DNA of 64,000 nt. It comes from G963704535 sp963704535. GTDB lineage: Bacteria; Chloroflexota; Chloroflexia; Chloroflexales; Roseiflexaceae. Each line of letters opens with the position of its first letter. Positions within the stretch are counted from its first letter, which is position 1. The position numbers and the translations under genes were made by a program. Shown in pieces: positions 50,531 through 59,648 of this stretch. The notes beneath the pieces are model-generated. The model did no database searches and was not told the origin of the DNA. It saw only the letters and a list, made by a program, of their open reading frames with translations. The stretch spans positions 7,564,001-7,628,000 of the forward strand of contig OY969916.1 of the NCBI GenBank assembly GCA_963704535.1, in the 5' to 3' direction.

Positions 50531-52082
50531 TCATGTCGTCGAGCGCGACGTGGGCGGCGTTGTGGCCGGGAACCCCGCTGACGCAGCCGCCGGGGTACGC
50601 GCCGCTCCCGCACAGGTATAGGCCCGCCAGCGGCGTGCGGTAGTCGGCGAAGCCGGCGATCGGGCGCAGGCTGAACGCCTGGTCGGGGGTCAGGTCGCCG
50701 TGGAAGATGTGCCCGCCGGTCAGCGCGAAGCGGCGCTCCAGGTCAAGCGGCGAAAGCATCTGGCGAGCGATGATCGCGTCGTGGATGTTGGGCGCGTACT
50801 CGGCGATCGTCGCGATGATTCGGTCGGCGAACTCCTCGCGCAGCCCGTCATCCCACGAGCGCCCCTCCGGCTCATACGGCGCGTACTGGCAGAAGCACGA
50901 CAGTACGTGCTTGCCCTCCGGCGCCAGCGTCAGGTCGGTGGGCGACTGGGTGTACATCTCGACGAACGGCACGCTGCTGGGCCGGCCGTGCTTGCAGTCG
51001 TCCCAAGCCTGCTCCAGCATCTTGACGCTGGGGCACAGATCGACCGTCGCCGGGTAGCTGGGGCCGCTCATGCCGGGGTAAGCGCTGTAGTCGGGCAGCT
51101 CGTGCAGCGCCAGATTCATTTTGAAGACCGGCCCGGCGCAGCGATAGGCGCGCTCGATCTGGGTGCGGAAGCTCGTGGGCAGCGCGTTCTCCGGCGTCAG
51201 CTTGAGGAAGGTGCGCTTGGGGTCGGCGTTGGAGAGCACGGCGCGGGCGCGGATGGTCGTGCCGTCGGCCAGCACCACGCCGGTGGCCTGCCCATGCTCG
51301 ACTAGCACGGTCGCGACCTCGGCGTTGGTGCGGATCTCGACACCTTGGTCGCGGTCGGCCCCCGCCATCGCCTGGGTGATCGCGCCCATGCCGCCGCGTA
51401 CGTAGCCCCACTCGCCGCGCTGCCCACATGCCCGACCGAGTGCGTGGACCAGCCAAATGTAGGGTGTGCCGGGGGTGCCGGGGCCGGCGGCGGTGCCGAT
51501 GATGCTCTCGCCCACGACCGCAGCGGCGACCTCGTCGGTCTCGAAGAACTCGCCCAGCAGATCGGTGGTGGTCGCATAGAACAGGCGGCGGAAGTCGTCG
51601 GCCATGCCGGCGCGCTCGAAGGCGTCGGCGATCGCGCTGATGCTGGGCGGCGGGGCCAGCAGCAGCGGCTCCAGGATGTCGCACACACGCTCCCAGAACG
51701 CCTCCCACTCGTCGTAGCCGGCGGCGTCGGCGACCGAGAACTTGGCGATCTCGGCCTTGGTGCGCTCGTGGTCGTCGGAGTAGGTGAAGATATAGCGCCC
51801 ATCCGGGAACGGATGAAAGGCCGAGGGCGAGGTGGTGTACAGGCTGAAGCCGTAGTCGGCCAGCCGCATATCGCGGATGATCTCCGGGCGCAGCAGGCTA
51901 CAGCAGTAGGAAGCGATGCTCAGCTTGAAACCGGGGTGGATCTCCTCGGTGATCGCCGCGCCGCCGACGGTGTGGTAGCGTTCCAGCACCAGCACCTTTT
52001 TGCCGGCCCGCGCCAGGTAGAAGGCCGCCACTAGCCCGTTGTGCCCGCCGCCGATCACGATCGCATCGTATGGTTGCGCCAC
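50520..52082 (-). CDS. FAD-dependent oxidoreductase, PYROXD2/phytoene-desaturase-like
   Basis: The 520-residue protein starts with an FAD-binding Rossmann motif AIVIGGGHNGLVAAFYLARA and GKKVLVLERYHTVGGAA, then EIHPGFKLSIASYCCSLLRP. The middle contains WGYVRGGMGAITQAMA, the NAD(P)-binding-like site of amine oxidase/phytoene desaturase relatives, and the C-terminus has GGHIFHGDLTPDQAF and LYLCGSGAYPGGCVSGVPGHNAA, diagnostic of the PYROXD2-like group. A carotenoid role is unlikely here; an oxidation step on an imported compound fits the neighbours. GTG 52082 start; promoter at 52125-52153. Confidence 0.82.
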   Translation of the reverse strand: MAQPYDAIVIGGGHNGLVAAFYLARAGKKVLVLERYHTVGGAAITEEIHPGFKLSIASYCCSLLRPEIIRDMRLADYGFSLYTTSPSAFHPFPDGRYIFTYSDDHERTKAEIAKFSVADAAGYDEWEAFWERVCDILEPLLLAPPPSISAIADAFERAGMADDFRRLFYATTTDLLGEFFETDEVAAAVVGESIIGTAAGPGTPGTPYIWLVHALGRACGQRGEWGYVRGGMGAITQAMAGADRDQGVEIRTNAEVATVLVEHGQATGVVLADGTTIRARAVLSNADPKRTFLKLTPENALPTSFRTQIERAYRCAGPVFKMNLALHELPDYSAYPGMSGPSYPATVDLCPSVKMLEQAWDDCKHGRPSSVPFVEMYTQSPTDLTLAPEGKHVLSCFCQYAPYEPEGRSWDDGLREEFADRIIATIAEYAPNIHDAIIARQMLSPLDLERRFALTGGHIFHGDLTPDQAFSLRPIAGFADYRTPLAGLYLCGSGAYPGGCVSGVPGHNAAHVALDDMMTG

Positions 52083-52124
52083 GCGGCCCTCCTTATTGAC
52101 GACTGTGGTATGCTATGGCCGCAC

Positions 52125-52153
52125 ATTGTAAACTAGAGGTAAACAATTTGCAA
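52125..52153 (-). promoter_or_regulatory. promoter of FAD oxidoreductase, with possible operator
   Basis: On the minus strand TTGCAA, a 17-bp spacer and TACAAT give a reasonable sigma70 match. The same bases contain ATTGT...ACAAT and the repeated GTAAAC/TAAAC, a plausible site for the divergent XRE-cupin regulator. Confidence 0.45.
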
Positions 52154-52169
52154 GCCCCTTCTTCATCAG

Positions 52170-52232
52170 GGTCTGTCTGAAAAAGGGGAGTTTGAGGGGG
52201 CCACCCCTCAAAGATTCCTTTTTTCCCAGAAT
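52170..52232. repeat. MITE-like copy, left part
   Basis: GTCTGTCTGAAAAAGGGGAG and the hairpin core CCACCCCTCAAAGATTCC; the right end is absent. It lies in the divergent control region. Confidence 0.6.
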
Positions 52233-52276
52233 AATGAAGCACCGAAGAACTTCGTCTATAAGGAGCAGGCGCAGCC

Positions 52277-52903
52277 GTGGAACTTGGAGCCAGACTCAAA
52301 GAGATCAGGCGCGGCAAGGGTGTGACCTTGCAGCAGATCGCGGATCAGACCGGCCTTTCAAAAAGCTTTGTCAGCCAGATCGAGACGGGCACCGCCAACC
52401 CATCGATCGGGTCGTTGAAGAAGATCACCGATGTCCTGGGCGTGCCGCTGGGCGCGCTGTTCACCAATGGCGAGCACGGCCCGGCCGACGGGGCGCCTGG
52501 GGCCGCGCCCAACGGCCTCACGAACGGCGCCGACCAAGGCGCGGCGAGCGGCGTTGATCCGGGCGGGGTGGTGCGCGTGGTGCGCCGCAACCGCCGCAAG
52601 GTGCTGATCGAGCCGGGCAAGAAAGGCAAGATGTACCTGCTGACGCCGGACTTGCAGCGCAAGCTCGAAGTGATTCTGGGCGAGGAGGAGCCGGGCAACG
52701 CCGACGAAGAGTGGTATTCGCACATCGGCGAGGAGTGCGGTTTCGTGCTGGAGGGCCGCTACGAGGTCTCGGTCGGCGACCAGGTGTTTGTGCTGGAGGC
52801 CGGCGACAGCATCTACTACCCCAGCCACCTGCCGCACAAAACGCGCGTCCTCGGCGATGAGCCGGTCAAGACGATCTGGGTGATCACGCCGCCGTCTTTC
52901 TGA
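52277..52903 (+). CDS. XRE-family transcriptional regulator with C-terminal cupin domain
   Basis: 208 residues. Residues about 3-60 are a Cro/C1 helix-turn-helix (LKEIRRGKGVTLQQIADQTG, LSKSFVSQIETGTANPSIGS). A Gly/Ala linker follows, then a cupin domain (about 125-205: EEWYSHIGEECGFVLEGRYE, LEAGDSIYYPSHLPHKTRV). Relatives such as PuuR regulate polyamine or amine catabolism. The gene is divergent from the FAD oxidoreductase and the importer operon beyond, and heads the plus-strand catabolic genes, so it probably controls this island. GTG 52277 start. Confidence 0.88.
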   Translation: MELGARLKEIRRGKGVTLQQIADQTGLSKSFVSQIETGTANPSIGSLKKITDVLGVPLGALFTNGEHGPADGAPGAAPNGLTNGADQGAASGVDPGGVVRVVRRNRRKVLIEPGKKGKMYLLTPDLQRKLEVILGEEEPGNADEEWYSHIGEECGFVLEGRYEVSVGDQVFVLEAGDSIYYPSHLPHKTRVLGDEPVKTIWVITPPSF

Positions 52904-52914
52904 CGCTCAGGATT

Positions 52915-53010
52915 TTCAACGGATAGAACGGATACGAAACGGATAGAACAGACAGTATGTATTTCCGTTACATCCGCTCATAATCAGTTGAATCCGTTGA
53001 AACCGCGCTC
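52915..53010. repeat. AACGGATA-type repeats
   Basis: Several imperfect units of AACGGATA face TCCGTTA/ATCCGTT units on the other side, 12 bp after the regulator; may form a weak hairpin. 52904-53303 has no supported gene. Confidence 0.5.
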
Positions 53011-53137
53011 GTTGGGTATTCACTCACAGTAAACTTTTGTTCGTTCCTGCTTGACAAGACTCCTGGATGCCTGTATCCTGGGTAGAACACACCGTAATAA
53101 ACAGGGCTTACGTGGGCGTCTACCAAACGTGGTTTCG

Positions 53138-53238
53138 GCCTTCGGCAGAGCGGTACTTTTCTTCCTTTTATCGACGATTTTTGCCCGGTCGGGCAAAAAT
53201 CGTCGATAAAAAATGGGTGAAGTACCTTGCTGCCGTAG
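53138..53238. repeat. long inverted-repeat element with central perfect hairpin
   Basis: Centre: TTTTATCGACGATTTTTGCC pairs exactly with its complement around 53188. Outer arms GCCTTCGGCAGAGCGGTACTT and AAGTACCTTGCTGCCGTAGGC also pair with a few mismatches, giving about 45-bp arms. It could act as a bidirectional terminator or be a MITE of a second kind. Confidence 0.65.
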
Positions 53239-53303
53239 GCAAGAGCGGCGTTGTGGACGCCACCGGGTAACTCCTGGAAAAAAGACGACACTAGGAGGAA
53301 CCC

Positions 53304-54491
53304 ATGGCCGCAGGCTATGATGTAGCGATCATCGGGGCCGGCAACCTGGGGATGTGGACGGCCTACCACCTGGCGCGGCGCGGGGTGCGGCGGATCGTGG
53401 TATGCGAGCGCGGCTGGGCCGGCTCCGGCGCGACGACTCGCTCGGCCGGCGTCGTGCGGCAGCAGGGCGGCTCGGTCACGGCGGTGCGGCTGGGGCAGCT
53501 TTCGCGCGAGTGGTACATCCGGCTCGCCGCGGAGCTGCGGCTCGACAGCGGCTTCCACGAGGTCGGCTACTACGTGCTGGCCACCACTGCCGCCGAGCGG
53601 GCCGCCTTCATCGATCTGGTGGCCATGCGCCGCGCGTGCGGGCTGGAGAATGAGTGGCTGGATGCCGACGAGGGGCGCCGGCGCTTCCCCGCGCTGCACT
53701 GGGACGCCTTCCTCGGCGCGACCTACACACCCAGCGACGGCTACGTTCACCCGCCGATCGTCGCGCGCAATATCACCGCCGCGATCACCCGCTCGCCGGA
53801 GATCGAGCTGCTGGAGCAGTGTAAGGTGGATGAGATCGCGGTCGCGGGCGGCGGCTACCGGCTGCACACCAGCCGTGGCGCGCTGGAGGCCGAGCGGATC
53901 GTGAACGCTGGCGGGCCGCGCGGCTCGCGCGAGGTCGGCGCGCTGCTGGGCATCGACGTGCCGGTCTCGGCCGCGCGCCACCAGGTGATGAGCTTCGCGC
54001 ACACCGGCCCGCAGCTCGCCTCCCCGTTCCCTATGCTGTTCGCGCTCCATCACGGCCTGTACATCCGGCCCGAAGAGCAGGGCATCCTGATGGGCTTCAG
54101 CAACCCCAGCGAGCAGGCCGATCACAGCGGGCGCTACCAGCTCGACTACGACTGGGCCTACCACGAGGAGCTGCGCCCGTACTGGGAGACGATCTTCCCG
54201 CCGCTCAAGGGCCGACAGGTCTCGCGCGCGTGGGCCGCCTCGATCGACTACACGCCCGACAACCTGCCGATCATCGACGAGCCGCGTCCCGGCTGCTACG
54301 TGCTGGCGGCCGGCGGCCATGGCATGATGTGGGGGCCGGGGCTGGGTTTCAAGATGGCCGAGCTGATCGCCACCGGCCGGCTCGATGACCTGCCCGACGA
54401 GGAGATCCACCTAGCCCGCTTCCAGGCCGAGCGCACCGCCAGGGACGCGATCGCCCTGCCCTTCCCCACTGATGACAAGATGACAAGATGA
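53304..54491 (+). CDS. FAD-dependent amine oxidoreductase (DAO/sarcosine-oxidase-like)
   Basis: The 395-residue protein has the FAD-binding opening DVAIIGAGNLGMWTAYHLARR, the covalent-or-contact loop AGSGATTRSAGVVRQQGGS and the C-terminal YTPDNLPIIDEPRPGCYVLA with AAGGHGMMWGPGLGFKMAEL, matching the DAO superfamily (sarcosine oxidase beta, glycine oxidase and relatives). These enzymes oxidise secondary or N-methyl amines, which suits demethylated products of the Rieske oxygenase. ATG 53304 has AGGAGG. Its last residues DDKMTR come from a GATGACAA octamer array. Confidence 0.86.
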   Translation: MAAGYDVAIIGAGNLGMWTAYHLARRGVRRIVVCERGWAGSGATTRSAGVVRQQGGSVTAVRLGQLSREWYIRLAAELRLDSGFHEVGYYVLATTAAERAAFIDLVAMRRACGLENEWLDADEGRRRFPALHWDAFLGATYTPSDGYVHPPIVARNITAAITRSPEIELLEQCKVDEIAVAGGGYRLHTSRGALEAERIVNAGGPRGSREVGALLGIDVPVSAARHQVMSFAHTGPQLASPFPMLFALHHGLYIRPEEQGILMGFSNPSEQADHSGRYQLDYDWAYHEELRPYWETIFPPLKGRQVSRAWAASIDYTPDNLPIIDEPRPGCYVLAAGGHGMMWGPGLGFKMAELIATGRLDDLPDEEIHLARFQAERTARDAIALPFPTDDKMTR

Positions 54492-54582
54492 AGGGGTGAA
54501 GGGGTGAAAGGGTGAAGGGGTGATGACAACACGCAACACGCAACACGTAACAAGCAACACGTTTCACGTTTCCTACTGACAA
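54472..54582. repeat. GATGACAA, GGGGTGAA and AACACGC repeat arrays
   Basis: Three families in order; the first overlaps the end of the DAO gene and supplies its stop codon. Confidence 0.85.
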
Positions 54583-54585
54583 CGA

Positions 54586-54716
54586 TGTTTGGTGTGAATT
54601 AGCTTACACGGTTTTGCATCAGGAAGCCTTGCACGTCAGCCCGCAATTTCGCAATCGCGTAAAATCGGTTCGGTTCGACAGCTTCCCAATGCGGTCAAAA
54701 TAATTCACACCAAACA
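54586..54716. mobile_element. 131-bp MITE-like element of a second family
   Basis: Perfect 16-bp terminal inverted repeats TGTTTGGTGTGAATTA (54586-54601) and TAATTCACACCAAACA (54701-54716). No coding capacity; the interior is unrelated to the AGAGACTG family. It lies inside heptamer repeats. Confidence 0.75.
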
Positions 54717-54756
54717 TAACGGACAACTGACAACGGACAACTGACAAGGATGGTTT

Positions 54757-56053
54757 ATGCGAGATCTGACCAAATCGAAGGCGATGTTCCAGCGTGCGTC
54801 GCAGGTTCTGCCGTTTGGCGTCACGTCGAATTACCGCTACTGGGGGCCGGACGAGACGCTCTACATCGAGCGCGGCAAGGGCGCGCACCTGTGGGATGTC
54901 GACGGCAATCGCTACATCGACTACCGCATGGGCTACGGCCCGGCCATCCTCGGCCACTCCGACGACCGAGTTGATAGCGCGGTGATCGCCGAGATCGGCA
55001 AGGGCCACACCTTCGCCACCAGCATCCCGCTGGAGCACCAGGTCGCCGAGAAGATCGTCGCAATGGTGCCGTCGGTCGACCTGGTGCGCTTCACCCCCAG
55101 CGGCACCGAGTTCGACCCAACACGCCCTGCGGCTGGCCCGCGCCTACACCCGCCGCGAGAAGTTCATCATGTTCGAGGGCAACTACAACGGTCTGCACGA
55201 CCACGTGATGTTCGACGCCCACCTCAGCAGCAACCGCCGCAGCCCCAGCATCATCCCGCGCAGCTCCGGCATTCCGCGCGCGCTGGGTGACCTGGTGATC
55301 CTGCTGCCGTTCAACGACGACGAGAACCTTGAGCGCGTCGTCAAGCAGACCTGGCACGACGTCGCGGCGATCATGGTCGAGCCGATCCTGGGCAACTGCG
55401 GCGGCATCCCAGCCACGCCGGAGTTCCTGCAACACATCCGCCGCCTGTGCGACGAGTATGGCATTGTGATGCTGATGGACGAAGTCAAGACCGGCTTCCG
55501 GGTCGCGCGCGGCGGCGCCCAGGAGCTATACGGCGTGCAGGCCGACCTGACGACCTTCGCCAAGGCCCTGGGCAACGGCTACCCGGTCGGCGCGTTCGGC
55601 GGCAAGCGCGAGATCATGGACCAGCTTGGGCGCGGCGTCTCGCACGGCGGCACCTACAACGGCAACCGGGTGGCCATGGCCGCCGCCAACGCCACGCTCG
55701 ACATCCTCATGCACACCGACGCCCTGGAGACGATCGCCCAGCGCGGGCGCGAGCTGCAAGCGGCGATCACCGAGGTCCTGGAGCGCGCCGATCAGCAGTT
55801 CGTCTTCTCCGGCCATCCCAGCATGTTTATCTTCTGGTTCGCCGACCAGGCGCCGCGCGAGTACCGCGACTGGAAGAACAGCGACCACTCGCTCTACGAC
55901 AAGATCGCCGCCGGGCTGATCGAGCGCGGGCTGCTGCTGGAGCCCGACTTGCGCGAACCGTGGTTCGTCTCCGAGGCGCACTCCCACGACGACATCGCCG
56001 ACACCGTCACGGCGCTGGAGGACTCGCTGCGCGCGGCGCTCGGCAAACGCTGA
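54757..56053 (+). pseudogene. class III aminotransferase, glutamate-1-semialdehyde aminomutase-like (one frameshift)
   Basis: One extra C near 55118 (TTCGAC-C-CAACAC) separates residues 1-120 from the rest; corrected, the PLP enzyme has 431 residues. Seen are GAHLWDVDGNRYIDYRMGYG, LVRFTPSGTE, the pyridine-contact EYGIVMLMDEVKTGFRVARG with the Asp, and the Schiff-base Lys in LTTFAKALGNGYPVGAFGG. The substrate need not be glutamate semialdehyde: GSA-type enzymes in catabolic clusters act on beta- or omega-amino acids, and the context of amine oxidation and CoA-ester genes supports that. Confidence 0.82.
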
Positions 56054-56065
56054 CACCAGAGCTTT

Positions 56066-56127
56066 GTCAGTTGTCCGTTGTCAGTAGCGACAACGGACAA
56101 CTGACAACGGACAACGGACAACTGACC
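56066..56127. repeat. TCAGTTG/GTCCGTT heptamer hairpin
   Basis: TTGTCAGTTGTCCGTTGTCAG faces GACAACGGACAACTGACAAC and one more array; it reaches the start codon of the next gene. Confidence 0.85.
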
Positions 56128-58249
56128 ATGCCAGCCGAAGCACGCGATCTCACCCCCCTGCTCCAGGCCCGCTCGGTCGCCGTCGTCGGGCTGAGCCGGT
56201 CGGGCAGCTTTGGCGGGCAAGTCTACGCCAACCTGCGCGCCTTCGGCTACCCCGGCCCGATCTACGGCGTCAACCCCAGCTACGCGCGGCTCTACGAGCA
56301 GCCGTGCTACCCGACGCTGCGCGACCTGCCCCAGCGCCCCGACTGCGCCATCCTGGCGATCGGCAACCAACATCTGCTGCCAGCCTTCGAGACGCTGGTC
56401 GAGTTGGGCATCCCGGCGGCGGTGATCTTCTCCTCGGCCGTGCTGCCGGGCGAGCCGGCGCTGGAACAACAATTGACCGACCTGGCGCTGGCCGGCAATG
56501 TGCGGCTGTGCGGGCCGAACGGCATGGGCTTCGCCAACCTGCCCCGGCGCCTGGCCGTCTCCGGCTACGCCATCCCCGCGCACCTGCCGGCCGGCAACGC
56601 CGCGCTGATCACCCACAGCGGCTCGATCTTCGCCGCATTCCACCGCAACAACCGGCGGCTCGGCTTCAACTACCTGATCTCCGGCGGCAACGAGACGCTG
56701 CTGACTCTAGCCGACTACCTCCAGTTTGTGCTCGATGACCCGGAGACGCAGGTCGTCGCGTGCTTTCTGGAAGCAGTGCGCGACCCCGCGCGCTTCACGG
56801 CGGCGCTGGAGCAGGCGGCGGCCCGCGACGTGCCGATCGTCGCGCTCAGCGTCGGGCGCAGCGAGCGCGGCCGGCGGCTGGCGCTGGCCCACAGCGGGCG
56901 GCTGGCCGGCCAGGCCCAGATCTACGACGCCGTGTTCCGGCATTATGGCGTGTGCGGCGTGTACTCGCCCGACGAGCTGTTCGACACCCTCGAACTGTTC
57001 AGCCGTCTCAAGCGGCGCCGCGCCCCCACCGGCGCAATCGCCTCGGTCCACGACTCGGGCGGCGAGCGGGTGCTGCTGGCCGACCTGGCGGCGGCCGAGG
57101 GTCTGGAGTTCGCACCGCTAGCCGACTCGACCCGCGAGCGCATGGCCGCGCTGCTCGAGCCGGGCCTCCAGGCCGAGAACCCGCTCGACATCTGGGGCAG
57201 CGGCAGAGAGTACGAGCGCGTCTACCGCGAGTGTCTGCTGGCGCTCGACGCCGACCCTAATGTCGGCGTGCTGCTATTCGCGGTGGACCTGCTGCGCGAG
57301 AGCCCGCTGAACGCCAGCTACCTCGACATCCTGCGCGCGCTGCTGGATCGCATCATGAAGCCATTCGCCGTCGTCGCCAACCTGACCGCCGGCGCCGACG
57401 AGGCCAAGGCCGACGCGCTGCGATCGTTAGGCGTGCCGGTCCTGCTGGGCACCGAGACGGCGCTGCGAGCCATACGGCACCTGGTCAAGTACAGCGCATT
57501 CCAGCGTCGCCGCGCCACGCCCGCCCCGCCGGAAGCCGCCCCGCCGATTGATCCCGGCGCGCTGGCCACCTGGCGTGCCCGCCTCGCTGCGGCCGAGTGC
57601 CCGCTCGACGAGTATAACGGCGTGCGATTGCTGCACGAGTATGGGATTCCAACAGCGCCGGCGGTGATTGCGACCTCGCTTGATCATGCCCTGTCCGGCG
57701 CCGAGCGGATCGGCTACCCCGTGGCCTTGAAGACGGCCTCGGGCGCCGCGCACAAAAGCGACGGCGGCGGCGTGCTGCTCGACCTGGCCGACGCGGGGGC
57801 GCTGGCGGCAGCCTACCGGCGGCTCCAGGCATCGCATGGGCCACGGGTGCTGGTGCAAGCGCATGGCCCCCAGCGGCGTCGAGTTGGTGCTGGGCGTGGT
57901 CAACGACGGGCAGTTCGGGCCGTTCCTGCTGCTCGGCCTCGGCGGCGTCTTCGTCGAAGTCCTGCGCGACACGCGGCTGATCAAGCTCCCGGCCGATCGG
58001 GCGGCGATCGCGGCGGCCCTGGCCGGCCTGCGCGGCGCTCCGCTGCTGCGCGGCGCGCGCGGCCGCCCGCCGGCCGACCTCGACGCGATCGTGGGGGCCG
58101 CGCAGCGATTAGCGGCGCTGGCCGCCGACCTCGGCGATCTCATCGCCGCGATCGATGTCAACCCGCTGATCGCCTATGAGGGGGGTGTGGTGGCGGTCGA
58201 TGTACTGGTCGTGCCGCGCGGGTTGCCTATGGCTCACGCTCCGCATTAG
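56128..58249 (+). pseudogene. NDP-forming acyl-CoA synthetase (one frameshift)
   Basis: One extra C near 57861 (GCG-C-ATGGCC) splits the frame; corrected, 706 residues. Residues about 10-140 are a CoA-binding Rossmann domain (SVAVVGLSRSGSFGGQVYAN, IYGVNPSYARLYEQPCYPTL). The middle is succinyl-CoA-ligase-like (NAALITHSGSIFAAFHRNNR, LAHSGRLAGQAQIYDAVFRH; catalytic His region). The last third is an ATP-grasp domain (YPVALKTASGAAHKSDGGGV, LLLGLGGVFVEVLRDTRLIK). It interconverts an acyl-CoA with acid plus ATP or GTP. With the acyl-CoA dehydrogenase downstream it would handle the carbon skeleton of the imported compound. Confidence 0.85.
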
Positions 58250-58260
58250 CTGTGCTGTAT

Positions 58261-59234
58261 TGTAGGCTCTTTCTGACAATCCGGTAGCGGTTGTGGTAGA
58301 CTATAGGTTTACCATAATGAGACCGGAGCAATGATGGCACGCTACGAACTGACTGACGAACAGTATGCGCTGATTGAGCCAGATTTACCGACCAATGATG
58401 GCAAGACTGGTCATCCTTACAAAGAGCACCGTCCGATTATCAACGGCATCCTCTGGCGTTTGCACACCGGCGCGCCCTGGCCCGATATTCCTGAACGCTA
58501 TGGCAACTGGAAAACAATCTATGACCGCTACACCACCTGGCGCCGCAACGGCATCTGGGATCGCATCCTCAAGACGCTCCAAACCAAACTGGATGCACAA
58601 GGCATTATCGACTGGGAGCAATGGTCGCTCGATAGCACGATCGTGCGTGCCCACCGCGCCGCTGCTGGAGCCGAAAAAAGCGGACCTGACGGCAACTCCG
58701 AACCCGGCAACCACGCACTCGGACGATCGGTGGGTGGCTTTAGCACCAAAATCCATCTGCTGAGTGACGGCAACGGCGTGCCGCTCGATGTCTGTCTCAC
58801 GCCTGGGCAAACTCACGAATCAACACAGGTCGAAACCGTGATGGAGCAGGTGGCCATCCCACGCGCTAGCGGACGCATCCGACGACGACCACGTCGCTTG
58901 GCGGCCGACCGCGCCTACGACGCTCAGCGCATCCGCCACTGGTTGCGCTCGCGTGGTATCAAACCAATCATTCCACCCAAACGGCGCAGTGGAAAACCAA
59001 AACCTGGTCGCCCAGTGACCTATGATTGCGTGCTGTATCGCCGTCGCTCTACGATCGAGCAGTGCGTGGGCTGGCTGAAAGAGTGTCGTGCGATCGCGAC
59101 GCGCTACGAGAAGCTGGCACTCAACTACTTGGGACTGGTCAAGCTGGCGTTTATCGAACGCTATCTTCGCCTCCTCTCGCATGTCCGCCGCAGCGGCTTG
59201 ATACCGGAAAGCGGATTGGCAGAAAGAGCCTATA
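58261..59234 (+). mobile_element. IS5-family insertion sequence
   Basis: Probable terminal inverted repeats: TGTAGGCTCTTTCTGACAATC at 58261 and the inverse TATAGGCTCTTTCTGCCAATC ending near 59234. About 974 bp with one transposase. The right repeat lies inside the transposase frame. Confidence 0.65.
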
Positions 59235-59287
59235 GACCAGGAAAGCTACTGGGCAATACGCTGCCACCAAAATCGCTCCTACCTTGA
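58331..59287 (+). CDS. IS5-family transposase
   Basis: The 318-residue DDE transposase looks intact. Seen are the N-terminal helix-turn-helix region YELTDEQYALIEPDLP and WRLHTGAPWPDIPERYGNWK, the first catalytic Asp in QWSLDSTIVRAHRAA, the second in LAADRAYDAQRIR, and the YREK-like IEQCVGWLKECRAIATRYEK with the Glu. The reading frame passes the right inverted repeat and stops about 50 bp outside it, so the last 17 or so residues (GKLLGNTLPPKSLLP) come from flanking DNA. ATG 58334 is an equally likely start. It separates the acyl-CoA synthetase from the acyl-CoA dehydrogenase. Confidence 0.9.
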   Translation: MMARYELTDEQYALIEPDLPTNDGKTGHPYKEHRPIINGILWRLHTGAPWPDIPERYGNWKTIYDRYTTWRRNGIWDRILKTLQTKLDAQGIIDWEQWSLDSTIVRAHRAAAGAEKSGPDGNSEPGNHALGRSVGGFSTKIHLLSDGNGVPLDVCLTPGQTHESTQVETVMEQVAIPRASGRIRRRPRRLAADRAYDAQRIRHWLRSRGIKPIIPPKRRSGKPKPGRPVTYDCVLYRRRSTIEQCVGWLKECRAIATRYEKLALNYLGLVKLAFIERYLRLLSHVRRSGLIPESGLAERAYRPGKLLGNTLPPKSLLP

Positions 59288-59360
59288 GGTTGCAGAGCGG
59301 CATCAGCTACAGGTGGATGTTCGGACCGCAACTTGCAAATGTCTTTTACAAATGATCATC

Positions 59361-59648
59361 TCACGCTGATGGCTGATTCTTCTTTTCTGTAGTAGAGGCA
59401 TTCCGAGAGTTTACGTTATCTGTGGATAAGCTTGCCTGGATTGCAGCCTCCTTTTGCTCTTTGTTTCTGTAAAAATTTGTTATAATTCTTAAGTTATCTC
59501 TTTCTCGGAGAGCGAATTTTCTTGACCATATCAAGAGGTAAATGCTGATAATTCCAGATATTATATACATTACCGCAAGTGCTGTAATCTCAAAGGATGT
59601 TAGTGATCTAAGAGTGTCTATAATGATAAATAGCCCGAATATTAACAT
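59361..59648 (-). CDS. small membrane protein, second part of a possible split gene
   Basis: 95 residues with two hydrophobic helices (about 1-12 and 20-42) followed by a polar, Lys/Asn-rich C-terminus. It overlaps the end of the ORF upstream on the same strand by seven bases and has no ribosome site of its own. Joining the two across a T-run would give one protein of about 200 residues. AT-rich. Family not recognised. Confidence 0.5.
   Translation of the reverse strand: MLIFGLFIIIDTLRSLTSFEITALAVMYIISGIISIYLLIWSRKFALRERDNLRIITNFYRNKEQKEAAIQASLSTDNVNSRNASTTEKKNQPSA

Noticed and set aside
53067..53270. 67-codon ORF over the long hairpin
   Set aside because: It consists mostly of the two arms of the inverted repeat and has no ribosome site or recognisable domain.
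52968..54410. 480-codon minus-strand frame opposite the DAO-type gene
   Set aside because: Composition and lack of motifs mark it as a shadow of the flavoprotein gene.
55447..58179. A 910-codon plus-strand frame that would fuse an Arg-rich domain to the acyl-CoA synthetase
   Set aside because: The first 227 codons are an alternative frame of the aminotransferase; the family similarity begins at ATG 56128 after a heptamer array.
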